A DNA stretch of 21,328 nt from an uncultured Burkholderiales bacterium. Lineage in GTDB: Bacteria; Pseudomonadota; Gammaproteobacteria; Burkholderiales; Burkholderiaceae_E. Shown here one piece after another: positions 15,401 through 21,328 of the stretch; the first letter of the stretch is position 1; every line of letters begins with the position of its first letter. The notes below the pieces were generated by a model. That model worked only from the letters and a program-made list of their open reading frames with translations, ran no database searches and had not been told where the DNA came from. The position numbers were made by a program, and so were the translations under genes. The stretch spans positions 1-21,328 of the forward strand of contig CAIUGQ010000189.1 of NCBI GenBank assembly GCA_903898725.1. The letters run 5' to 3'.

Positions 15401-17794
15401 ATGACCTCACATGACCGCTCGTGCGCCCGGCGCTCGCGACTGCTGCCCTGCCTGAGCCTCATGCTCGCCGCACTGTGGGCCGTCGCGGTCGGCGCGCAGG
15501 AGATCCTGCCCTTCCCGCCCACGCCGTCCGGCTCGACGGCCGGGCTGACGATGGAGAGCTCCGCCTACAAGAAGCGCGTCGAGCCGCAGCGTCTGCCCAA
15601 GGGTGCACCGAACATCCTGATCATCCTGATGGACGACATCGGCCCGGCCACGTCGGCCACCTTCGGCGGCGAGATCAAGACGCCGACCCTGGACCGCATC
15701 TCGAAGATGGGCGTGGCCTACAACCGCTTCCACACCACCGCGATGTGCAGCCCGACGCGCGCCGCGCTGCTGACCGGCCGCAACCACACCCGGGTGGGCA
15801 ACGGCCAGATCGCGGCATTGGCCAACGACTTCGACGGCTTCAGCGGCGTCATCCCGAAGTCGTCGGCGACGGTGGCCGAGGTACTGAAGCACTACGGCTA
15901 CAGCACCGGCGCCTGGGGCAAGTGGCACAACACGCCCGAAGAGCACGTCACGAGCCAGGGGCCGTTCGAGTACTGGCCGACGGGCTACGGCTTCGAGTAC
16001 TTCTACGGCTTCATCGCCGGCGAGGCCTCGCAGTACGAGCCGAACCTGTTCCGCAACACGACCCAGGTCCAGCCGCACGCGATCCATCGCAAGGGTTACC
16101 ACCTGACGGAAGACATCGCCGAGGACGCCATCAAGTGGCTGCGGGAGCAGCGCGCCTATGCGCCGGACAAGCCTTTCATGATGTATTGGGCGCCCGGCGC
16201 CGTGCACGGCCCGCACCAGGTGATGAAGGAGTGGGCCGACCGGTACAAGGGCAAGTTCGATGCCGGCTGGGACAAGTACCGCGAGACGGCCTTCGCGAAG
16301 GCCAAGGCCCGTGGCTGGATCCCGCAGAACGCGCAGCTCACCCCACGCCCTGCATCGATGGCCGCCTGGGACTCGATCCCCGAGGCCGAGAAGCCGTTCC
16401 AGCGGCGGCTGATGGAGGTCTATGCCGGCTTCACCGAGCATGCCGACCACAACGCGGGTCGCGTGATCGCGGAGATCGAGCGCCAGGGCAAGCTCGACAA
16501 CACCCTGATCTTCTACATCTGGGGTGACAACGGCGCCTCGGCCGAAGGGCTCAACGGCACCATCAGCGAGCAGCTCGCGCAGAACGGCATTCCGACCACG
16601 ATCCAGCAGCACCTGAAGGCGCTGGAGGAAGTGGGCGGACTCGACGCACTGGGGGGGCCCAAGACCGACAACATGTACCACGCCGGCTGGGCCTGGGCCG
16701 GTGGCACGCCGTACAAGTCGACCAAGCTGGTGGGCGCGCATTTCGGCGGCACGCGCAATCCGATGGCCGTGTCCTGGCCCAAGGGCATCAAGGCGGACGC
16801 CACGGCCAGGCCGCAGTTCCATCATGTCATCGACGTGGTGCCGACGATCTACGAGGCGGTCAGGATCACGCCGCCGCGGGTAGTGAACGGCTTCGAGCAG
16901 GACGCGTTCGATGGCGTCAGCATGGCCTACACCTTCGCCGACGCGAAGGCGCCCGGCACGCGCAAGACGCAGTTCTTCGACATCATGGCCAGCCGCGGCG
17001 TCTACCACGACGGCTGGTTCGCCGGCACCCTGGGGCCGCGCGAACCCTGGGTGGGCGGGCTGCCCAAGGGCGCCCGCGAGTGGACCCCCGACAAGGACCG
17101 GTGGGAGCTCTACAACCTCGACGAGGACTGGAGTCAGGCCAACGATCTCGCGGCGCAGATGCCGAAGAAGCTCGCCGAGATGAAGGACGTGTTCCTGATG
17201 GAATCCGTCCGGAACAAGAACCTGCCGATCGGCGGCGGCTTGTGGTCGACCGCGCTCAAGCACCCCGAGGACGCACCCAGGTCCTCGATCACCGAGTGGA
17301 CCTTCGAAGGCCCGATGACATTGATGTCGGAGTCGGCCGCGCCCAAGGTGGGCATCGTCGACACCGTGGTCAGCATGGACGTGGACCTGCCTGCCGATGC
17401 CCGAGGCGTGCTCTACGCGCTGGGCGGCTTCAGTGGCGGCCTCACGGTCTATGTGAACGAAGGCGTGATCACCTACGAGTACAACCAGTTCATCGTGCAG
17501 CGCACGAAGATCAGGTCCACGGGCAAGCTGCCGGTCGGCAAGGCCCGGATCGAAGTCGTCTCGAAGCTGGCGACCCGGGTGGGCGGTGCGATGGACATCA
17601 CGATCAAGGTCAATGACGCGGTGGTCGCTCGGGGCCAGGTGCCGACGGCGATCTCCCTGCACTTCACGACCAACGAGTCCTTCGACATCGGCAGCGACAC
17701 CAGTTCGCCGGTGTCGCTCGACTACTACGACAGGGCGCCGTTCGCCTTCAACGGGAAGATCGGCCAGACGGTCGTCCGGTATCCGAAACCGTAG
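15401..17794 (+). CDS. Exported Cys-type sulfatase (arylsulfatase), first of a tandem pair
   Basis: The product is 797 residues from ATG 15401, which has AAGGA upstream; an in-frame ATG at 15377 lacks a ribosome-binding site. A signal peptide ends near VGA|QE (residue 32), so the enzyme is periplasmic or extracellular. The sulfatase fold is complete: metal ligands D78 and D79 (LMDDIG), the CSPTR motif at 116-120 whose Cys becomes formylglycine, K174 in WGKWHN, H269 in AVHGPHQ, and D376-N377 in WGDNGAS. After the catalytic domain there is a C-terminal region of roughly 240 residues (from about EWTFEGPM) that looks like a beta-sandwich. This explains a length well above the 536 residues of Pseudomonas arylsulfatase. 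It would release sulfate from an organic sulfate ester. No maturating enzyme is encoded in this window. Confidence 0.95.
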   Translation: MTSHDRSCARRSRLLPCLSLMLAALWAVAVGAQEILPFPPTPSGSTAGLTMESSAYKKRVEPQRLPKGAPNILIILMDDIGPATSATFGGEIKTPTLDRISKMGVAYNRFHTTAMCSPTRAALLTGRNHTRVGNGQIAALANDFDGFSGVIPKSSATVAEVLKHYGYSTGAWGKWHNTPEEHVTSQGPFEYWPTGYGFEYFYGFIAGEASQYEPNLFRNTTQVQPHAIHRKGYHLTEDIAEDAIKWLREQRAYAPDKPFMMYWAPGAVHGPHQVMKEWADRYKGKFDAGWDKYRETAFAKAKARGWIPQNAQLTPRPASMAAWDSIPEAEKPFQRRLMEVYAGFTEHADHNAGRVIAEIERQGKLDNTLIFYIWGDNGASAEGLNGTISEQLAQNGIPTTIQQHLKALEEVGGLDALGGPKTDNMYHAGWAWAGGTPYKSTKLVGAHFGGTRNPMAVSWPKGIKADATARPQFHHVIDVVPTIYEAVRITPPRVVNGFEQDAFDGVSMAYTFADAKAPGTRKTQFFDIMASRGVYHDGWFAGTLGPREPWVGGLPKGAREWTPDKDRWELYNLDEDWSQANDLAAQMPKKLAEMKDVFLMESVRNKNLPIGGGLWSTALKHPEDAPRSSITEWTFEGPMTLMSESAAPKVGIVDTVVSMDVDLPADARGVLYALGGFSGGLTVYVNEGVITYEYNQFIVQRTKIRSTGKLPVGKARIEVVSKLATRVGGAMDITIKVNDAVVARGQVPTAISLHFTTNESFDIGSDTSSPVSLDYYDRAPFAFNGKIGQTVVRYPKP

Positions 17795-17865
17795 CCTGCA
17801 CGCGCTGCACGCATCGCGCCGCGCCGCGCGCTTCGCACCGTGACCGTCGTCATCGAGGCAAACCC

Positions 17866-20232
17866 ATGAGTCGACTCAACGCACTGCTCGTGGCCGTGGC
17901 CGCGCTCCTGCTCGTCACCGCTGCGCAGGCGGCGCCCGCCGGGGGCGACGGCGCCGTGCTGCCCCTCGCTCCGGTCCCCAGCGCCAGCGTGCCCAAGCCG
18001 CGCCTGCAGGATGCCGTGCACAAGCGCCGTCCGCAGGCCCAGCACCTGAAACCCGGCGCACCCAACGTGCTGATCGTGCTGCTCGACGACGTCGGCTTCG
18101 GGCAGGCGTCCACGTTCGGCGGCGAGATCGACACGCCCACCCTCAGTCGGCTGGCCAAGGAAGGCATCAGCTACAACACCTTCCACACCACCGCCATCTG
18201 CTCGCCCACGCGCGCGGCGCTGCTGACCGGCCGCAACCACCAGCGTGTGGGCAACGGCACCATCGCCGAGCGCGCGGTCGACTGGGACGGCTACACCGGC
18301 GTCATCCCCAGGACCTCGGCCACCATTCCCGAGGTGCTGCGCCACTACGGCTACAAGACCGCTGCCTTCGGCAAGTGGCACAACACGCCGGCCGACCAGA
18401 CCACGGCGATGGGCCCGTTCGACCGCTGGCCCACGGGCCACGGCTTCGACTACTTCTACGGCTTCCTGGCGGGCGAGACCTCGCAGTGGGAACCGCGGCT
18501 GGTCGAGAACACCAGCTTCATCGAACCGCCGCACGACGAGCGCTATCACCTCAGCGAGGACATGGCCGAGAAGGGCATCGCCTGGCTGCGCAGGCATCGC
18601 TCGTTCTCGCCCGACAAGCCCTTCTTCATGTACTGGGCGCCGGGCGCGGCCCACGGCCCGCATCAGGTCGGCAAGGAATGGTCGAACAAGTACAAGGGCA
18701 AGTTCGACACCGGGTGGGACGCCTATCGCGAGCGCGTCTTCGCGCGCCAGAAGCAGCTCGGCTGGATTCCGGCCGACACGAAGCTGACGCCGCGCACCGC
18801 CACCCTGCCGGCCTGGGACAGCATTCCCGAAGCGCAGCGGCCGTTCCAGCTTCGGCTGATGGAGATCTACGCCGGGTTCGTCGAGCATGTCGACACGCAG
18901 GCCGGCAAGGTGATCGACGAGCTCGAGCGCCTCGGCGTGCGGGACAACACCATCGTGATCTACGTCTTCGGCGACAACGGCGCCAGCGCCGAAGGCCAGA
19001 ACGGCACGATCAGCGAGCTGCTCGCGCAGAACGGCATCCCGAACACCGTCGAGCAGCAGATGGCGGCACTCGAGAAGATCGGCGGGCTGGACGCGCTGGG
19101 CTCGTCCAAGACCGACAGCATGTACCACGCCGGCTGGGCCTGGGCGGGCAACACGCCGTTCCAGCACACCAAGCTGGTGGCCTCGCACTTCGGCGGCACG
19201 CGCAACCCGATGGTCATCTCGTGGCCCAAGGGCATCAGGCCCGACGCCACGCCACGCGCCCAGTTCCACCACGTCAACGACATCGCGCCGACGCTCTACG
19301 AGGTGATCGGCATCCGGCCGCCGAAGGTGGTGGACGGCTTCAAGCAGGATCCGATGGACGGCGTGAGCCTGGCCTACACCTTTGCCGATGCGAAGGCGCC
19401 GCCGCGCAAGACGGTGCAGTACTTCGACAACAACGGCAGCCGCGCGATCTACCAGAACGGGTTCGTGGCCGCGACCTTCGGGCCGCTGGTGCCCTGGCTG
19501 CCGGGCGCGCCGGGCCTGGCCGAGTGGGACTCGGCCAAGGATGTCTGGGAGCTCTACGACATCCGCAGCGACTTCTCGCAGGCAGTCGACCTGGCCGCCA
19601 AGGACCCCAGGCGGCTGGCCGCGCTGCAGAAGACCTTCGACCAGCAGGCCCGGCAGAACAAGGTGTACCCGCTCGGCGCCGGCATCTGGCTGCGTCTGCA
19701 CCCCGAGGACCGCATCAAGACGCCCTATTCGAGCTGGACCTTCGACGGCAACACGACGCGCATGCCGGAGTTCACCGCGCCCGGCCTCGGCCGCGAAAGC
19801 AGCACGGTGACCATCGATGCCGAGCTGGGCGACAAGGCCTCGGGCGTGCTGTACGCGCTGGGCGGCTCGGGCGGTGGCCTGGCGCTCTACATGGACCAGG
19901 GCCAGCTCGTCTACGAGTACAACATGATGATCATCGAGCGCTATGTGGCCCGCTCGGCCGCGCCGATCGCGGCGGGCAGGCGCCGCATCGAGGTGACGAC
20001 CCGGCTCCAGAGCGCCAAGCCCCTGGCGCCAGCCGAGGTGGTGCTGAGGGTCGACGGCCAGGAGGTGGGACGCACGACCGTGGCGCGCACCGTGCCGGCG
20101 GCGTTCTCCGCCAGCGAGACCTTCGATGTCGGTGTCGACCTGGGCTCGACCGTCTCGCTGGACTACATGGCGCGCCGGCCGTTCAGGTTCGACGGCAAGG
20201 TGTCGACGGTGAGGGTGGTGATGGACCGATGA
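17866..20232 (+). CDS. Exported Cys-type sulfatase (arylsulfatase), second of a tandem pair
   Basis: The product is 788 residues, paralogous over its whole length to the preceding gene. A signal peptide ends near AQA|AP (residue 22). Active-site residues are D74 and D75 (LLDDVG), CSPTR starting at C112, K170 in FGKWHN, H263 in AAHGPHQ, and D370-N371 in FGDNGAS. The C-terminal beta-rich extension (from about SSWTFDGNTTRMPE) is also shared. GAGG at 17855-17858 is the ribosome-binding site, and the gene follows its neighbour by 71 bases without a terminator. The two copies differ in the loop after the GRNH motif (ERAVDWDGY against ALANDFDGF) and in the C-terminal region. Different substrate preferences are therefore likely, although this is inference. 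Confidence 0.95.
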   Translation: MSRLNALLVAVAALLLVTAAQAAPAGGDGAVLPLAPVPSASVPKPRLQDAVHKRRPQAQHLKPGAPNVLIVLLDDVGFGQASTFGGEIDTPTLSRLAKEGISYNTFHTTAICSPTRAALLTGRNHQRVGNGTIAERAVDWDGYTGVIPRTSATIPEVLRHYGYKTAAFGKWHNTPADQTTAMGPFDRWPTGHGFDYFYGFLAGETSQWEPRLVENTSFIEPPHDERYHLSEDMAEKGIAWLRRHRSFSPDKPFFMYWAPGAAHGPHQVGKEWSNKYKGKFDTGWDAYRERVFARQKQLGWIPADTKLTPRTATLPAWDSIPEAQRPFQLRLMEIYAGFVEHVDTQAGKVIDELERLGVRDNTIVIYVFGDNGASAEGQNGTISELLAQNGIPNTVEQQMAALEKIGGLDALGSSKTDSMYHAGWAWAGNTPFQHTKLVASHFGGTRNPMVISWPKGIRPDATPRAQFHHVNDIAPTLYEVIGIRPPKVVDGFKQDPMDGVSLAYTFADAKAPPRKTVQYFDNNGSRAIYQNGFVAATFGPLVPWLPGAPGLAEWDSAKDVWELYDIRSDFSQAVDLAAKDPRRLAALQKTFDQQARQNKVYPLGAGIWLRLHPEDRIKTPYSSWTFDGNTTRMPEFTAPGLGRESSTVTIDAELGDKASGVLYALGGSGGGLALYMDQGQLVYEYNMMIIERYVARSAAPIAAGRRRIEVTTRLQSAKPLAPAEVVLRVDGQEVGRTTVARTVPAAFSASETFDVGVDLGSTVSLDYMARRPFRFDGKVSTVRVVMDR

Positions 20233-20245
20233 GGGCGTGCGGTGC

Positions 20246-21004
20246 CTAGTACCGACCCTCGCCCGCCGCCGGCTTCGTCCGCCCCACCCGCGTGTAGTAC
20301 TCCTGCGGAATCGCATCCGCCGTCTTGTAGAAGTGCCAGTGGCAGGGCTTGCTCGCGTCCGGCTCGAAGTCGGTGACCCACAGCGGGTGGCCGCCCCATT
20401 CCATCGGCAGGATCTCGTTCATCGCGCAGTGCGTGCAGTAGTAGGGCACGTCGGTGCGGCCCCAGCTCCAGTCGTGCGGCTGCTGCGTGACGCCGAACGA
20501 ATAGGGCGCGCCCAGCCGCGACGGCGTGCCGTCCACCGGGTCCCCGCGCCGCATCCGCCCGCCGCTGCCGCAGGGGTCCATCCGGATCGAGAAGCGGTGC
20601 TCGTCCTCGGTGATGCCGAGCGCGCCGTCCTGCTTCGGGCCGCCGTGGTGGGCGCGCATGATCTCGGCGGTCACCGCGACGCGCTCGGGCACGGTCATGC
20701 CGAGGAAGCCCTTCCAGCTGCGGCGCAGCATCCAGGTCTCCTGGCTCGAGCGCAGCACGTCGCCGACCGCGTCCTCGCCCCAGCGCTTGGCGATCTGCGT
20801 CTGCATGTCCCACACCCAGTCGCAGAACAGGTCGTGCAGGCTCTTGCCCTCGGTCACCATGTAGCCGGCCAGCCGCTTCGCGTCGTCGAGGCGGCCCTCG
20901 TCGATCGCCCGCACGAGCTGGTCCTGGGTCGGCACGCCGAGGTCGTCGACGTCCTCCTGACGCACCGCGCGGCCCAGCCGGGCCATGTCCACCAGTCGAA
21001 GCAT
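20246..21004 (-). CDS. Conserved-looking 252-residue protein with a Cys/His set, function unknown
   Basis: From ATG 21004, preceded by GGGAG at a normal distance, the gene encodes 252 residues. I cannot name a function. The N-terminal half is helical (DQLVRAIDEGRLDDAKRLAGYMV). The C-terminal half carries C145 in MDPCGSGGRM, C190 and C193 in YCTHCAM, and C221 with H222 and H224 in CHWHFYK. C61 lies in the helical part. Four cysteines with nearby histidines, grouped within 80 residues and in ordered motifs, suggest a metal or iron-sulfur site, but a catalytic thiol role is also possible. No signal peptide is seen. It lies 32 bases after the hydrolase gene on the same strand, so the two are probably co-transcribed. 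Its stop is 13 bases from that of the second sulfatase. Confidence 0.83.
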   Translation of the reverse strand: MLRLVDMARLGRAVRQEDVDDLGVPTQDQLVRAIDEGRLDDAKRLAGYMVTEGKSLHDLFCDWVWDMQTQIAKRWGEDAVGDVLRSSQETWMLRRSWKGFLGMTVPERVAVTAEIMRAHHGGPKQDGALGITEDEHRFSIRMDPCGSGGRMRRGDPVDGTPSRLGAPYSFGVTQQPHDWSWGRTDVPYYCTHCAMNEILPMEWGGHPLWVTDFEPDASKPCHWHFYKTADAIPQEYYTRVGRTKPAAGEGRY

Positions 21005-21036
21005 CCGTGTCTCCCGATGCGGGGGCAGCGCGGCCC

Positions 21037-21328
21037 TCAGGCCGGCCGCGCGCCCGCGAAGTCGTCGATCGCGGCCGCGGTCTCGGCCGCGGCCTCCTGC
21101 GGGATCATGTGTCCCGAGCGCACCATCCGCACGCGCGCATCCGGCATCGCCGCCGCGAACGCGTCGAGGTAGCCGCGGCCCATCAGTGCGTCCTGCGTGC
21201 CGCCCACCACCAGCGTCGGAGCGTTCACCCGGTAGAGGCGGTGCTTCAGCCCCTTGTCCGGGATCGGCCACATCAGCTTCGCCGCCGCGATCAGCGCCTG
21301 GCGCCGCCGCAGGATGGACTCGGTCTGG
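21037..21328 (-). CDS. Alpha/beta hydrolase, C-terminal part (cut by window end)
   Basis: The frame is open from the window edge to a stop at 21037-21039 and yields about 96 residues of a C-terminal alpha/beta-hydrolase lobe. The visible sequence begins QTESILRRRQALIAAAKLMWPIPDKG. A typical strand PTLVVGGTQDALM follows, with the acid residue in GTQD, and then RMVRSGHMIPQE with the base His in SGHM. The final helix is EAAAETAAAIDDFAGARP. The Met near 21273 is internal to the fold, not a start. The nucleophile lies outside the window. WPIPDKG followed by RL is typical of hydrolases annotated as meta-cleavage or ester hydrolases, but the substrate cannot be set. Confidence 0.82.
   Translation of the reverse strand, partial: QTESILRRRQALIAAAKLMWPIPDKGLKHRLYRVNAPTLVVGGTQDALMGRGYLDAFAAAMPDARVRMVRSGHMIPQEAAAETAAAIDDFAGARPA

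Noticed and set aside
20249..20260. A third copy of the 12-base string GTACCGACCCTC, also at 11310 and 11564
   Set aside because: It lies at the 3' end of an unrelated gene, without the flanking match that joins the other two copies. Isolated 12-base repeats are expected by chance in 21 kb of biased sequence.
1..21328. CRISPR arrays, tRNA or rRNA genes, transposases, phage or integrase genes
   Set aside because: I saw no regularly spaced repeats, no cloverleaf or rRNA-like stretch, and no DDE or integrase-type coding region on either strand.

Overview
The window is very GC-rich bacterial DNA with coding third positions that are almost all G or C. The order argB, HAD-type pyrimidine 5'-nucleotidase, slmA at the left end is characteristic of Betaproteobacteria. 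Together with the many HAAT-type (Liv-like) transporters and CoA ligases, it suggests an environmental Burkholderiales species. This assignment is an inference from gene content; no rRNA or other marker is present.

Layout. (1) 1-2453 is a conserved housekeeping block: argB (arginine biosynthesis), a HAD phosphatase that starts inside the argB stop, and slmA (TetR-type nucleoid-occlusion factor). The start of a divergent gene may lie at the left edge. (2) 2454-2753 is a 300-base leader without a gene that holds several perfect palindromes. (3) 2754-11291 is one apparent operon: AMP-forming acyl-CoA synthetase, iron-type alcohol dehydrogenase, periplasmic binding protein, LivH-like permease, a fused LivM-LivG permease/ATPase, LivF-like ATPase and an alpha/beta hydrolase. 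The last four junctions overlap or use coupled starts. The set reads as import of a small carboxylate or ester-like compound, its hydrolysis or oxidation, and its activation to a CoA thioester. (4) 11292-13136 is a hipBA toxin-antitoxin module. Its promoter sits inside a nested dyad, and a second half-site pair with the same 25-base spacing lies upstream. (5) 13170-20232 is a LysR regulator divergent from a secreted module: an outer-membrane beta-barrel protein and two tandem, paralogous, exported Cys-type sulfatases of about 790-800 residues. (6) 20246-21328 is a leftward pair: a 252-residue protein with a conserved-looking Cys/His set and no function I can name, and the C-terminal part of an alpha/beta hydrolase cut by the window end.

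How it fits together. Regions 3 and 5 are both scavenging systems. The first imports an organic acid-like solute across the inner membrane for CoA-dependent breakdown. The second passes a sulfate ester through the outer membrane and removes sulfate in the periplasm. HipBA lies between them like an accessory insertion. The points most worth a second look are the hipBA operator, the LivM-LivG fusion, the dehydrogenase that lacks the usual Asp metal ligand, the sulfatase pair, and the Cys-rich protein.
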